Shown here: piece after piece, positions 17,321-27,273 of the stretch
Layout: every line of letters begins with the position of its first letter
Numbering within the stretch: the stretch's first letter is position 1
Source of the DNA: Pannonibacter sp051860505
Lineage (GTDB): Bacteria > Pseudomonadota > Alphaproteobacteria > Rhizobiales > Stappiaceae
NCBI RefSeq assembly: GCF_051860505.1
Contig: NZ_JBHYDX010000002.1
Location: 1-64,000, forward strand
Direction of reading: 5' to 3'
Length of the DNA: 64,000 bases
Translations under genes and position numbers: made by a program
Notes under the pieces: model-generated
Database searches by the model: none
What the model was told of the DNA's origin: nothing
The model's input: the letters and a program-made list of their open reading frames with translations, nothing else

Positions 17321-18808
17321 ATGCGCGACACGATCCGCTTCCTGCGTGCTGGCACTGTTGTCGAACTCACCGATGTCGGCCCGATGGACACCGTTCTCGA
17401 CTACCTGCGCCTCAGGGAACGGGCAACCGGCACCAAGGAGGGCTGCGGCGAGGGCGACTGTGGCGCCTGCACCGTTGCCCTTGGCCGTCTGGTGAATGGC
17501 AAGCTGGTGTATCAACCCGTCAACTCCTGCATCCAGCTCCTGGGCATGTTCGATGGCGCCGAACTGGTGACGGTCGAAGACCTGAGCGCTGATGGCAAGC
17601 TGCATCCGGTCCAGAAGGCAATGCGCGACCTGCACGGCTCGCAATGCGGTTTCTGTACTCCGGGCTTCATCATGAGCCTGTTCACGCTGTATCACGCCGA
17701 AGGCATGGAACGGAGCCGCAAGGCGGTGACCGACTGGCTTGCCGGAAACCTGTGCCGGTGTACCGGTTATCGTCCCATCATCGATGCGGCCCTTGCGTCC
17801 TGTTTTGATGCCGCTGACGATGCCTTTGCCTGGCGCGCCAGTGAGACCCGCGATGCCCTGCGCCGTCTTGCCGACTCGCGCGATGTGTTCCTCGGCTCGT
17901 CGGAGAGTTTCTTTGCAGCCCCGGCGACGGCCGAGGGGCTTGCCGTCATCTACAGCCAGCACCCGGACGCGACCTTGGTTGCCGGGGCAACAGATGTCGG
18001 GCTTTGGATTACCAAGGGCTTGCGCATGCTGCCGAAGATCATTCATCTCGGCCGTGTTTCCGGCATGACCCGGATCGAGGAGACACACGATGGCGTGTTT
18101 CTTGGCGCTGCCGTAACCTATAGCGCCGCCGAACCGGCCCTGACCCGAATCTCGCCGGACCTCGGCGAGTTGCTGCGCCGTATCGGTTCAAAGCAGGTCC
18201 GCGCCTCTGGAACCATCGGCGGCAATGTTGCCAATGGTTCGCCCATCGGTGACACGCCGCCGGCTTTGATCGCGCTTGGCGCCAGGGTGGAGTTGCAGCA
18301 GGGCGAAGATCTCCGCGTCTTGCCGCTCGAGGACTTCTTCCTCGACTATGGCAAGCAGGACCGCAAGCCGGGAGAGTTTGTTGCCGGCTTGTTCGTTCCC
18401 CGGCTTGAGGCCGAGCATTTCTATCGCTGCTACAAGATCTCGAAGCGCTTCGATCAGGATATTTCTGCCGTGATGGGGGCCTTTCGTCTGACGATTGTTG
18501 ACAGTCTGGTTCATGAGGCCCGCATCGCCTTCGGCGGCATGGCGGCAACGCCGAAGCGCGCGTCCGGGACGGAAGCAGCCCTGGTCGGAGCCAGCCTTGA
18601 TGATCCGGCGACCTGGGGTGCCGCGATCCGGGCGCTGACCATGGATTACAAGCCGATCACCGACATGCGGGCCAGCGCGGACTACCGCACCGAGGCGGCG
18701 CGGGCCCTGCTCGTCAAGGCGCTGATGGAGGCCTGCGGTGCGACGGAACCGCTTCGCCTGAAGGGCGCGGCCCATCAGGAAGGGGGCGACAATGAACGCG
18801 CCGCATGA
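17321..18808 (+). CDS. xdhA: Xanthine dehydrogenase small subunit (2Fe-2S and FAD)
   Basis: A 495-residue subunit. The first 2Fe-2S cluster ligands are in GCGEGDCGAC (Cys42, Cys47, Cys50) plus a later Cys. The second cluster uses GSQCGFCTPGF (around 105-115) and LCRCTGYRP (around 145). The FAD-binding domain follows from about residue 200, with LVAGATDVGLW and ASGTIGGNVANGSPIGD. Together with XdhB it oxidises hypoxanthine to xanthine and urate using NAD+. The end of the gene overlaps xdhB by 17 bases, which indicates translational coupling. Confidence 0.95.
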   Translation: MRDTIRFLRAGTVVELTDVGPMDTVLDYLRLRERATGTKEGCGEGDCGACTVALGRLVNGKLVYQPVNSCIQLLGMFDGAELVTVEDLSADGKLHPVQKAMRDLHGSQCGFCTPGFIMSLFTLYHAEGMERSRKAVTDWLAGNLCRCTGYRPIIDAALASCFDAADDAFAWRASETRDALRRLADSRDVFLGSSESFFAAPATAEGLAVIYSQHPDATLVAGATDVGLWITKGLRMLPKIIHLGRVSGMTRIEETHDGVFLGAAVTYSAAEPALTRISPDLGELLRRIGSKQVRASGTIGGNVANGSPIGDTPPALIALGARVELQQGEDLRVLPLEDFFLDYGKQDRKPGEFVAGLFVPRLEAEHFYRCYKISKRFDQDISAVMGAFRLTIVDSLVHEARIAFGGMAATPKRASGTEAALVGASLDDPATWGAAIRALTMDYKPITDMRASADYRTEAARALLVKALMEACGATEPLRLKGAAHQEGGDNERAA

Positions 18809-21128
18809 CACCCGCCAGATGGCGTCCGGCTTGGTCCATGTCCACAAGTCGCTGCCGCATGACAGCGCCGAAAAACATGTCACCGGCTCGGCGACCTATA
18901 TCGATGACATGGTCGAGCCGCAGGGCCTTCTGCATGTGGTGCCCGGATGGGCGCGGCAAGCAGCCCGTGGACGCATTCTCGCCATGGACCTTGAAGCGGT
19001 CCGCAAGGCCGAAGGGGTCGTCACTGTCCTGACCGCTCGGGACGTCCCCGGCCTCAATGACTTTTCACCCTCCATTGGCGGTGACCCCGTCCTGGCGACG
19101 GACGAGATCCTGTTTCACGGACAGGTTCTCTTTGCCGTCGTCGCGACGTCTCGCGATGCCGCCCGGCGGGCGGCCCGGCTTGCCCGGATCGAAGTTGCCC
19201 CTGAAACCCCGGTCATCACCGTCGAGGATGCCGTAGCCGCAGACGTCACCGTGCTGCCGGACTATCAGTTCCGCCGTGGTGATCCCGAGGCCGCCCTTGC
19301 CAGCGCCGAGCGCCGCCTGTCCGGATCGTTCCACATCGGCGGACAGGAACATTTTTATCTCGAGGGCCAGGTCGCACTGGCCCTGCCGGGCGAAGACCGC
19401 AGCATGCTGGTCCATACTTCGACGCAGCATCCGACCGAAGTCCAGCATGTCGTTGCCAAGGTGCTGGCCGTCCCCGACGCGCTTGTAACAGCAGAAATCC
19501 GCCGCATGGGAGGCGGCTTTGGTGGCAAGGAGAGCCAGGCGAACCAGTGGGCCTGTCTTGCCGCTTTGGCAGCAAGGGTAACCGGCCGCCCTTGCAAGAT
19601 CCGCCTCGACCGCGATGACGACATGATCATGACCGGCAAGCGGCATGATTTCCGGGTCGACTGGGCTGTTGGCCATGATGACAGCGGCCGCATCCGCGCC
19701 GTGGACATGACCCTTCTGGCACGCTGCGGCTATTCGGCCGACTTGTCGCTCGGCGTTGTCGACCGCTCGATGTTCCATTCCGACAGCAGTTATTTCTATC
19801 CGGATGCGGTGATCCGGTCGCGGCGGCTGCGCACGGATACCTGTTCCAATACGGCGTTTCGCGGCTTTGGCGGACCGCAGGGGATGCTGGCAGCAGAGCG
19901 GATGGTCGATGCCATAGCCATCACGCTGGGACTTGATCCGCTTGAAGTGCGCAAGCGCAACTTCTACGACGGCACCCGCAACCTGACGCCCTACGGCATG
20001 CCGGTCGAGGAATGGCAGACCTTGCACAGGATTGTGGAGCAGCTCGAGGACAGCGCCGGCTACTGGCAGCGTCGCCATGAGGTTCGCGCGTTCAATGCTC
20101 GCAACCATGTGCTCAAAAAGGGCCTGGCCCTGACGCCAGTCAAGTTCGGCATTTCCTTCACGCTGAAACATCTCAATCAGGCCGGTGCGCTGGTGCATCT
20201 CTATACCGACGGCTCGGTGCATCTGAACCACGGCGGCACCGAGATGGGGCAGGGGCTCTACCAGAAGGTGGCGCAGGTGGTGGCCGATGAACTGGGGGTG
20301 ACGCTCGACAAAGTCGCGATCACCGCAACGACAACGGCCAAGGTGCCCAACACCGGCCCCACGGCGGCTTCTTCTGGAACGGACCTCAACGCCATGGCCG
20401 CGCGCAATGCGGCCCGCACGATCCGCGACCGTCTGGTGGCCTTTGCCGCCGAGCGCTACACCTGCCCACCTGAGGCCGTCGTCTTCCGCCGCAACCGGGT
20501 GATTGCCGGCGATGTTGAAATCTCGTTGGCAGAGCTTGCCCGGGCCGCTCACCAGGCCCGCATTCACCTGTCCGATGCCGGCTTTTACGCCAGCCCGAAG
20601 ATCACCTGGGACCGGGAGACCGCCAGTGGCCGCCCGTTCCTCTATTTCGCCTATGGTGCGGCGATGAGCGAGGTGACCATCGACACCATGACCGGTGAAA
20701 TGGTCGTCGACCGGGTCGACGTGCTGCATGATGTCGGCCATTCGCTCAATCCGGCCATCGATATCGGCCAGATCGAGGGCGGATTTGTGCAAGGTATGGG
20801 CTGGCTGACGACAGAGGAACTGGTCTGGGACGCGCAAGGCCGGCTGCGCACCCATGCGCCATCGACCTACAAGATCCCGACTGCATCCGATATTCCGGCC
20901 CATTTCGATGTGCAATTGTTCGACAGTCCCGGCAATCCTGAGGAAACCATCTACCGCTCCAAGGCGGTCGGCGAACCGCCGGTCATGCTGGCCAATTCCG
21001 TGTTCTGCGCCATAACGGATGCAATTTCCTCCCTGCGTCCCGGCCATGTTCCCCCGCTTTCTGCGCCGGCAACGCCGGAGGCGATCCTGAAGGCGGTTCG
21101 CGCGATGAAGTCGGGAGTGGCCGTATGA
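18792..21128 (+). CDS. xdhB: Xanthine dehydrogenase large, molybdopterin-binding subunit
   Basis: A 778-residue Moco subunit of the usual XdhB length. Visible are the N-terminal HDSAEKHVTGSATYIDD, the molybdopterin contacts GGGFGGKESQ (around 238) and TAFRGFGGPQGM (around 355), and the catalytic glutamate in KAVGEPPVMLA near residue 730. A phenylalanine-rich substrate channel cannot be judged from sequence alone. It forms the XdhAB heterodimer in the cytoplasm, and its maturation should need the adjacent XdhC. It overlaps both neighbours (17 bases with xdhA, 4 with xdhC). Confidence 0.95.
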   Translation: MNAPHDTRQMASGLVHVHKSLPHDSAEKHVTGSATYIDDMVEPQGLLHVVPGWARQAARGRILAMDLEAVRKAEGVVTVLTARDVPGLNDFSPSIGGDPVLATDEILFHGQVLFAVVATSRDAARRAARLARIEVAPETPVITVEDAVAADVTVLPDYQFRRGDPEAALASAERRLSGSFHIGGQEHFYLEGQVALALPGEDRSMLVHTSTQHPTEVQHVVAKVLAVPDALVTAEIRRMGGGFGGKESQANQWACLAALAARVTGRPCKIRLDRDDDMIMTGKRHDFRVDWAVGHDDSGRIRAVDMTLLARCGYSADLSLGVVDRSMFHSDSSYFYPDAVIRSRRLRTDTCSNTAFRGFGGPQGMLAAERMVDAIAITLGLDPLEVRKRNFYDGTRNLTPYGMPVEEWQTLHRIVEQLEDSAGYWQRRHEVRAFNARNHVLKKGLALTPVKFGISFTLKHLNQAGALVHLYTDGSVHLNHGGTEMGQGLYQKVAQVVADELGVTLDKVAITATTTAKVPNTGPTAASSGTDLNAMAARNAARTIRDRLVAFAAERYTCPPEAVVFRRNRVIAGDVEISLAELARAAHQARIHLSDAGFYASPKITWDRETASGRPFLYFAYGAAMSEVTIDTMTGEMVVDRVDVLHDVGHSLNPAIDIGQIEGGFVQGMGWLTTEELVWDAQGRLRTHAPSTYKIPTASDIPAHFDVQLFDSPGNPEETIYRSKAVGEPPVMLANSVFCAITDAISSLRPGHVPPLSAPATPEAILKAVRAMKSGVAV

Positions 21129-22120
21129 ACCTGTGGAGCCGGATTGCCGACTGCATCGCCCGGGATGGGGCCTGCGCCCTGGTCACGGTGGCGGAGGTAG
21201 CCGGCTCGGCGCCGCGGGAAGTGGGTGCCCGCATGATCGTACGAGGCGATGGCGGCCTGTCGGGTACGATCGGGGGCGGAACGCTCGAGTTCGAGGCGAT
21301 CCGCTGGGCCCGGGCGGCGATTGCAGATGGACGGAGCGACCTTGCCCTGCGGCGGGTTTCGCTCGGGCCTGACCTCGGCCAATGCTGCGGCGGGCGGGTC
21401 GAGGTTGCGATTGAAGCCTTTTCGGTCAAAGACTTGGCAGAAGTTGCTGCTCTGGCTGAGCGCGAGGCGATGGGGGGACGGTTTCTGACCCGGCGCGATC
21501 CCCTCACGGGGCAGCGCGAGGTCTTGACGATGAACGCCGCCACTCCTGCTGCCGCCTTTGTTCGGGCCGATGACGGCAGTGTGCTGGAGTGGTTCGGCAC
21601 ATCGGAGCGGCCGGTCTGGCTGTTCGGGGCCGGGCATGTCGGACGGGCGGTGGTTCTGGCCTTGGCGCCGTTGCCGTTTGCGGTAACCTGGATCGACAGC
21701 CGGGCGGAGATGTTCCCGGTGGCGATGCCGGGGCAGTTGACCTGCATGGCCCATGACCGGCCGGCAGAACTGGTGGACAAGGCCCCGCAGGATGCCTTTA
21801 TTTTAATCATGACGCATTCGCATGCGCTGGACGAAGATATTGCGGCAGCGGCCTTGCGGCTTGGCAGGTTTGCGTATGTCGGGGTCATCGGCAGCGCGAC
21901 CAAGCGGGCACGATTTGTCAGCCGGCTTGGCAAACGCGGCCTCGCCCCTGCGGCAGTTTCGGCCATGGTCTGCCCGGTCGGGGCAACAGGACCGAAGTCA
22001 AAACTGCCAGCCGCAATCGCGGCGTCAATCGCCGTCGAACTGCTGGTCAAAAATGAGGCAGCAAACGGGGAAACCTTATCCAATCAAACCCTTGCGCTCA
22101 GCTTTGGGCTCAGACAATAA
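21125..22120 (+). CDS. xdhC: Xanthine dehydrogenase accessory protein XdhC
   Basis: A 331-residue protein with the XdhC/CoxI N-terminal domain (ALVTVAEVAGSAPREVGARM) and a C-terminal Rossmann-like domain with LFGAGHVGRAVVLAL near residue 170 and YVGVIGSATKRARF near residue 255. XdhC binds molybdenum cofactor, promotes its sulfuration, and inserts it into XdhB (family knowledge). It begins with an ATGA overlap on xdhB. The next gene, for the ABC transporter ATPase, starts 21 bases downstream. Confidence 0.93.
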   Translation: MNLWSRIADCIARDGACALVTVAEVAGSAPREVGARMIVRGDGGLSGTIGGGTLEFEAIRWARAAIADGRSDLALRRVSLGPDLGQCCGGRVEVAIEAFSVKDLAEVAALAEREAMGGRFLTRRDPLTGQREVLTMNAATPAAAFVRADDGSVLEWFGTSERPVWLFGAGHVGRAVVLALAPLPFAVTWIDSRAEMFPVAMPGQLTCMAHDRPAELVDKAPQDAFILIMTHSHALDEDIAAAALRLGRFAYVGVIGSATKRARFVSRLGKRGLAPAAVSAMVCPVGATGPKSKLPAAIAASIAVELLVKNEAANGETLSNQTLALSFGLRQ

Positions 22121-22141
22121 CACGGCCAAGCGTGGGAACTT

Positions 22142-23767
22142 ATGGGGGACGGCGTGGACAGCAGCACGGTAGAGGCAGAAAAGGGCTCGCACAATGCCCC
22201 GCCAAGCGGCGGTGGGCAGCGGCGTGCCGGTGCTGAGATCCTTCTATCTGCGCGGGGCATTACCAAGCGCTTTGGCACGATTGCAGCCAATTCCGATGTG
22301 GATCTGGTCATCAACAAGGGCGAGATCCACGCGCTTCTGGGGGAGAACGGCGCCGGCAAGTCGACGCTGGTGAAGATCCTCTACGGGGCACTGCAACCGG
22401 ATGCGGGCACCGTCACCTGGCAGGGCAGGGACGTTCGGGTGGGGTCACCGGCGGTTGCACGCGCCCTTGGCATCGGCATGGTGTTCCAGCATTTCTCGCT
22501 GTTCGAAGCCTTGAGCGTGTCGGAGAATATCGCGCTTGCACTGGACAAATCCGGGTCAAATCGCAGCCTTGGTGAGAGAATTCGCACCGTATCGCGCACC
22601 TACGGCCTGCCGCTCGACCCCGATGCGCTTGTCGCCGATCTGCCCGTCGGGATCCGCCAGCGCATCGAGATCGTCCGCTGCCTGCTGCAAGAGCCGCAGC
22701 TGATCATCATGGACGAGCCGACCTCCGTCCTGACCCCGCAGGAAGCCGATGACCTGTTCCTGACACTGCAGCGCCTCGCCTCGGAAGGCTGCGCAGTGCT
22801 CTACATCAGCCATCGTCTGGAGGAGGTCCAGCGCATCTGCCACCACGCCACGATCCTGCGCCATGGCAAGGTGGTAAGCGAATGTGATCCGACGCAGGAG
22901 ACCGCCGGTTCTCTTGCCCGGATGATGGTCGGGGCGGACATTGCCCACGTGGCCGCAACCTCCCGCCCGGATGGCACCGCGCCGGTGCGACTTGCCGCAC
23001 GGGACCTGAGCCTGGCCCCGGCGACGCCGTTTGCGGTCGCCCTCAACGGGGTGTCGATCGAGGTCAAGGCGGGGGAAGTGGTGGCGATTGCCGGGGTTGC
23101 CGGAAATGGCCAGGGAGAACTGTTCGATGCCCTGACCGGCGAACGTCGGACCCGGGCCGGAATGGTCGAGATCGATGGCAGCCCGTGCGGTCATGAGGGC
23201 ATCACGAGGCGACGCCGGCGCGGCGCGGCGTTTGTTCCGGAGGAACGGCTCGGTCACGGTGCAGTGCCGGGGTTCCGCCTGTCGTCCAACATTCTGCTGA
23301 CCCGTCATGCCACGGATGATGGCCTGGTCAAGGGCGGTCTTGTCGCCTTCGGGCGGATCGGCGACATGGAGAAGCGGATCAAGCAGGTCTATGACGTGCG
23401 CATGTCGCATGACGATCCGGAGGCCCGCTCGTTGTCGGGCGGTAACCTGCAGAAGTTCGTCGTGGGGCGCGAGTTGAGCCGCAATCCGGGTGTCCTGATC
23501 GTGAACCAGCCAACCTGGGGCGTGGACGCAGGCGCTGCGGCCCTTATCCGCCAGGCCCTGGTGGACCTGGCGCGCAAGGGGTCTGCGGTCCTCGTCATCA
23601 GCCAGGATCTGGATGAGATTTACGAGATCGCCGACCGGATCGCCGTCATTTCGCGCGGATATCTGTCCGACCTGGATGTGACGGCGAACATGACCCGGGA
23701 GCGGATTGGCCTGCTGATGGCGGGTGGGGCAGAGGCCACCGATCGCTCGGATAGAGGAGCGGCATGA
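22142..23767 (+). CDS. BMP-type ABC importer, dual ATPase subunit
   Basis: A 541-residue protein with two ABC domains. The first has Walker A GENGAGKST near residue 68 and a Walker B in LIIMDEPTS; its signature is the atypical LPVGIRQRIEI, as in YufO/NupO nucleoside importers. The second has a degenerate Walker A (GVAGNGQGE) and the signature LSGGNLQK. This arrangement matches the purine-nucleoside/BMP importers and RbsA-like sugar importers. With the two permeases and the BMP protein it makes a full transporter. Placed between xdhC and puuD, it probably imports purine nucleosides, xanthine or urate (inference). The first 35 residues are a poorly conserved, charged lead-in, so the true start could be later. 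Confidence 0.9.
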   Translation: MGDGVDSSTVEAEKGSHNAPPSGGGQRRAGAEILLSARGITKRFGTIAANSDVDLVINKGEIHALLGENGAGKSTLVKILYGALQPDAGTVTWQGRDVRVGSPAVARALGIGMVFQHFSLFEALSVSENIALALDKSGSNRSLGERIRTVSRTYGLPLDPDALVADLPVGIRQRIEIVRCLLQEPQLIIMDEPTSVLTPQEADDLFLTLQRLASEGCAVLYISHRLEEVQRICHHATILRHGKVVSECDPTQETAGSLARMMVGADIAHVAATSRPDGTAPVRLAARDLSLAPATPFAVALNGVSIEVKAGEVVAIAGVAGNGQGELFDALTGERRTRAGMVEIDGSPCGHEGITRRRRRGAAFVPEERLGHGAVPGFRLSSNILLTRHATDDGLVKGGLVAFGRIGDMEKRIKQVYDVRMSHDDPEARSLSGGNLQKFVVGRELSRNPGVLIVNQPTWGVDAGAAALIRQALVDLARKGSAVLVISQDLDEIYEIADRIAVISRGYLSDLDVTANMTRERIGLLMAGGAEATDRSDRGAA

Positions 23768-24855
23768 TGCGCATCCTCCTTGTCAAACGGTCCGAACACA
23801 GCCAGCTGATGGCCGGCCTGTCGCCGGTGATCGCGGTGATGCTGACCATGATTTCGGCTGGTATCCTGTTCGCCGTCGCCGGGCATGATCCCGGTCTGGC
23901 GCTGTTCAAGTTCTTCATCGAGCCGATGACCGACCTCTGGTCCTTGCAGGAGCTGCTGGTCAAAGCGGTGCCGCTGGTGCTCATCGCTTGCGGCCTGTCG
24001 ATCTGCTACCTGTCCAACAACTGGAACATCGGAGCTGAAGGTCAGTTTGTAATGGGCGCGTTAGCTGGGTCCGTGCTGCCGATCCTGTTTCCTGCCTTCG
24101 CGAATGGCCTGACCCTGCCCTTGATGCTGCTGCTCGGGGCTGCTGGAGGGGCACTCTACGCGCTGATCCCGGCGCTGCTGAAAACCCGGTTCAACACCAA
24201 CGAGATCCTCGTCAGCCTGATGCTGGTCTATGTGGCGAACCTGACGCTGGACTACCTCGTCCGTGGCCCCTGGCGCGATCCCGCCGGGTTCAATTTCCCC
24301 GAATCCGCGTTGTTTTCGGCCTCGGCCATGCTGCCGACCGTTGGCGATGGCCGGCTGTCGGTGTCGCTCTATGTCGCCATCGCCGTTGCCGTCCTGCTGT
24401 CGCTGCTTCTGGGCCGGACGCTGAAGGGCTTCGAGATCCGGGTGCTTGGCGAAAGCCCGCGTGCGGGCAGCTTTGCCGGTTTCTCGCAGAAGCGGATGAC
24501 CATCTTTGCCTTCATGGTCTCTGGCGGTCTTGCCGGCCTTGCCGGGATCATGGAAGTGGCCGGTTCGCTTGGCCAGCTGCAGCCGACGATTTCACCGGGC
24601 TATGGCTTTACCGCGATCATCGTCGCCTTCCTTGGCCGGCTCAATCCGCTTGCCATTGTCGTGGCCGGGTTTGTCCTGGCGCTCAGCTACATCGGCGGCG
24701 AAGGCGTGCAGGCCTCCATGGGCATCTCGGACAAGATCGCCAGTGTCGTCCAGGGCATGCTGCTGTTCTTCGTGCTCGCCTGCGACACGCTGATCCTCTA
24801 CCGGATCAAGCTGCAATTCGGCCAGACTGCCAAGGGAGGCCACGCCCATGTTTGA
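23764..24855 (+). CDS. BMP-type ABC importer, permease 1
   Basis: A 363-residue inner-membrane protein with nine or ten hydrophobic segments of the BPD_transp_2 family. It includes CGLSICYLSNNWNIGAEGQF near residue 78 and NTNEILVSLMLVYVANL near residue 145, both seen in NupP/YufP-type permeases. The EAA-like loop region reads RVLGESPRAGSFAGFS. It overlaps the ATPase gene by 4 bases and the second permease by 8 bases, so all three are translated as a unit. Confidence 0.9.
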   Translation: MMRILLVKRSEHSQLMAGLSPVIAVMLTMISAGILFAVAGHDPGLALFKFFIEPMTDLWSLQELLVKAVPLVLIACGLSICYLSNNWNIGAEGQFVMGALAGSVLPILFPAFANGLTLPLMLLLGAAGGALYALIPALLKTRFNTNEILVSLMLVYVANLTLDYLVRGPWRDPAGFNFPESALFSASAMLPTVGDGRLSVSLYVAIAVAVLLSLLLGRTLKGFEIRVLGESPRAGSFAGFSQKRMTIFAFMVSGGLAGLAGIMEVAGSLGQLQPTISPGYGFTAIIVAFLGRLNPLAIVVAGFVLALSYIGGEGVQASMGISDKIASVVQGMLLFFVLACDTLILYRIKLQFGQTAKGGHAHV

Positions 24856-25762
24856 AGCCATCCTCCTGACTGTCATCACCGCGGCAACGCCGCTGCTGCT
24901 GGCGGCCATCGGCGAACTGGTGGTGGAACGCTCCGGCGTCCTGAACCTCGGGGTCGAGGGCATGATGATCATGGGCGCGGTGACCGGCTTTGCCGTGGCC
25001 AATCTCACCGGCTCGGGCACGCTCGGCATCCTCGGAGCCATCGGCGCCGGGATGGCACTGTCGGCGCTGTTCGGGTTTCTGGTTCTGGTGCTGGTCACCA
25101 ATCAGGTGGCCACGGGCCTTGCCCTGACGCTGCTGGGGCTTGGCCTGTCCGGCCTGATTGGCGAAGCCTTCATCGGTGTTCCGGGTCTCAAGCTGGAAAA
25201 GCTGGATGTGCCGTTCCTGACCGATCTGCCCTTCATCGGTCCGGTGATCTTCGGCCAGGATCCGATTGTCTACATGTCCGTCGCTATCGTCATCGCCGTG
25301 TCCTACACGCTGGCACGGACGCGGGCCGGACTGGTGCTGCGGGCAGTGGGCGACAACCATGCCTCGGCGCATGCGCTTGGCCTGTCGGTGCTGAAGGTGC
25401 GGTTCCTCGCGGTGCTGTTCGGTGGCGCCTGTGCCGGTCTTGCCGGCGGCTACATGTCGCTCGCCTATACACCGCAATGGGTGGAAAACATGACGGCGGG
25501 GCGCGGCTGGATTGCGCTGGCGCTTGTGGTCTTCGCCTCCTGGCTGCCCTGGCGGGTGGTGATCGGCGCTTACCTGTTCGGAACAGTCACCGTGCTCACG
25601 TTCCATGCCCAGGCCGTTGGCGCCGGCGTGCCGTCGCAGCTCTTGTCGAGCCTGCCCTATATCGCCACCATCCTCGTGCTGGTGCTCATCTCCTCGAACC
25701 GCCGCCTGACGCTGGTGAACACGCCCGCGTGCCTAGGCAAGCCGTTCGTTCCCGATCGCTGA
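24848..25762 (+). CDS. BMP-type ABC importer, permease 2
   Basis: A 304-residue inner-membrane protein of the same family as permease 1 (NupQ/YufQ type). It contains LVVERSGVLNLGVEGMMIMGA near residue 20, a well-conserved stretch of this class, and RAVGDNHASAHALGLSV near residue 165. It should pair with permease 1 as a heterodimer. The gene ends 105 bases before the binding-protein gene, which has its own strong ribosome-binding site. Confidence 0.9.
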   Translation: MFEAILLTVITAATPLLLAAIGELVVERSGVLNLGVEGMMIMGAVTGFAVANLTGSGTLGILGAIGAGMALSALFGFLVLVLVTNQVATGLALTLLGLGLSGLIGEAFIGVPGLKLEKLDVPFLTDLPFIGPVIFGQDPIVYMSVAIVIAVSYTLARTRAGLVLRAVGDNHASAHALGLSVLKVRFLAVLFGGACAGLAGGYMSLAYTPQWVENMTAGRGWIALALVVFASWLPWRVVIGAYLFGTVTVLTFHAQAVGAGVPSQLLSSLPYIATILVLVLISSNRRLTLVNTPACLGKPFVPDR

Positions 25763-25867
25763 CCGCTGTGTCAGCCGCCGGGGCCGTCGCGGTCCGGTCC
25801 CGGATGCGATCACCGTGATCCGCTAAAGCTTCTATCCGAAGTCCCAAACCAAAGGGGAAGTGTCACA

Positions 25868-26932
25868 ATGAAGAACATCCTGAAAGCTGCTGTCGCGGCT
25901 GTCGCTCTTTTCGCTGCCGGCTCTGCCGCCCAGGCCGCTGACCTGAAGGCCTGCTTCATCTACGTCGGCCCTGTCGGCGACTTTGGCTGGTCCTATCAGC
26001 ATGACCAGGGCCGTCAGGCCATGGAAAAGCATTTCGCCGGCAAGGTGGAGACGGCCTATCTGGAAAGCGTGCCGGAAGGGGCTGACGCTGAGCGTGCCAT
26101 TGAGCGCTTCGCCCGCGAAGGCTGCGGCATCATCTTCACCACCTCCTTCGGCTACATGAACCCGACCCTCAAGGTTGCGCAGAAATATCCGAATGTGAAG
26201 TTCGAGCATGCGACCGGCTACAAGACGGCCGAGAATGTCGCGACCTACAACTCGAAGTTCCACGAGGGCCGCTACATCCTCGGCCAGATCGCAGCCAAGA
26301 TGTCGACGAAGGGCACTGCCGGCTACATCGGCTCGTTCCCGATCCCCGAAGTCGTTTCCGGCATCAACTCGTTCCTGCTCGGCGCCCAATCCGTCAATCC
26401 GGACTTCAAGGTCAAGATCGTCTGGGTCAACTCCTGGTTCGATCCGGCCAAGGAAGCCGATGCGGCCAAGGCCCTGATCGACCAGGGCGCGGACATCATT
26501 TCGCAGCACACCGATTCCACCGCCCCGCTGCAGGTGGCGGCCGAGCGCGGTGTGATGGGCTTCGGCCAGGCCTCCGACATGATCGCCTTTGCGCCGAAGT
26601 CGCAGCTGACTTCGATCATCGACGAGTGGGGTCCGTATTACATTGAACGGGTCCAGGCGGTTCTCGACGGCAAGTGGGAAAGCAAGCAGACCTGGCACGG
26701 CCTGAAGGAAGGCCATGTGGTCATGGCGCCCTACACGAACATGCCGGATGACGTCGCCGCACTGGCCAAGGAAACCGAAGCCAAGATCATCGCTGGCTGG
26801 GAACCCTTCACCGGCCCGATCACCAAGCAGGATGGCACGGAAGCGGCCGCTGCGGGTGTCCGTCTCGACGATGGCGCCATCCTTGGCATGAACTGGTACA
26901 TCAAGGGCATCGACGACAAACTGCCGCAGTAA
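25868..26932 (+). CDS. BMP-family periplasmic substrate-binding protein
   Basis: A 354-residue exported protein. Residues 1-23 are a signal peptide (AVAAVALFAAGSAAQA, cleaved before ADLKA). There is no lipobox, unlike the PnrA lipoproteins. The mature protein begins ACFIYVGPVGDFGWSYQHDQGR and continues with GCGIIFTTSFGYMNP and SQHTDSTAPLQVA, typical of the BMP family (PF02608) that binds purine nucleosides or related bases. The strong AAGGGGAAG ribosome-binding site suggests higher expression than the membrane parts. Substrate is inferred from context to be a purine compound. Confidence 0.92.
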   Translation: MKNILKAAVAAVALFAAGSAAQAADLKACFIYVGPVGDFGWSYQHDQGRQAMEKHFAGKVETAYLESVPEGADAERAIERFAREGCGIIFTTSFGYMNPTLKVAQKYPNVKFEHATGYKTAENVATYNSKFHEGRYILGQIAAKMSTKGTAGYIGSFPIPEVVSGINSFLLGAQSVNPDFKVKIVWVNSWFDPAKEADAAKALIDQGADIISQHTDSTAPLQVAAERGVMGFGQASDMIAFAPKSQLTSIIDEWGPYYIERVQAVLDGKWESKQTWHGLKEGHVVMAPYTNMPDDVAALAKETEAKIIAGWEPFTGPITKQDGTEAAAAGVRLDDGAILGMNWYIKGIDDKLPQ

Positions 26933-27015
26933 GCTGGCACGGGGCAGGGGCAGTGTTGGCGCCCCTGTCTGAGTGTCCCGGGATGTCCCCTTTGGCGGCA
27001 CGATTACCCCCAGTG

Positions 27016-27132
27016 GTCATCCCCGCCTTGTGCGGGGATCCATCGGGCGTCGCGCCGGACCCTTTTGGTTGTTGTTCGCTCTGTGCGTGGGTGTGGATCC
27101 CCGCACAAGGCGGGGATGACGGCTGAGGGTGG
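27016..27132. repeat. Paired-palindrome intergenic unit, copy A (117 bp)
   Basis: The unit starts with ATCCCCGC-N5-GCGGGGAT (27019-27039) and ends with the same palindrome inverted (27097-27117), so the whole can fold as one long hairpin. It is flanked by GTCATC and GATGACGGCTGAGGGTGG. A second unit of the same length follows 142 bases later. The 598-base gene-free stretch 26933-27530 holds only these units, a 7-bp hairpin just after the BMP gene (26945-26967), short CCGCTGAGGG-like repeats, and the puuD leader. Confidence 0.85.
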
Positions 27133-27273
27133 AGAGACGCTGTGCGCGCGGACCCGCTTCGGGTGGTGGCTGGTGAGGGGTGGAGCCTGCTCACGGCGAC
27201 GTAGTGTTCTTGCTCAAGCACCATCTGACGCATGAGCGGAGCATGTCTTCTGGCAGCTTGCCCCATCTCCGGC

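Noticed and set aside
19065..21047. A 660-codon open frame on the minus strand opposite xdhB
   Set aside because: The plus-strand frame is an unmistakable XdhB. The antisense product is rich in G, H, R and Q and matches nothing recognisable.
26945..26967. Terminator after the BMP gene
   Set aside because: CAGGGGC / GCCCCTG is a 7-bp stem with a 9-base loop, but the following bases (TCTGAGTG) contain no T-run.
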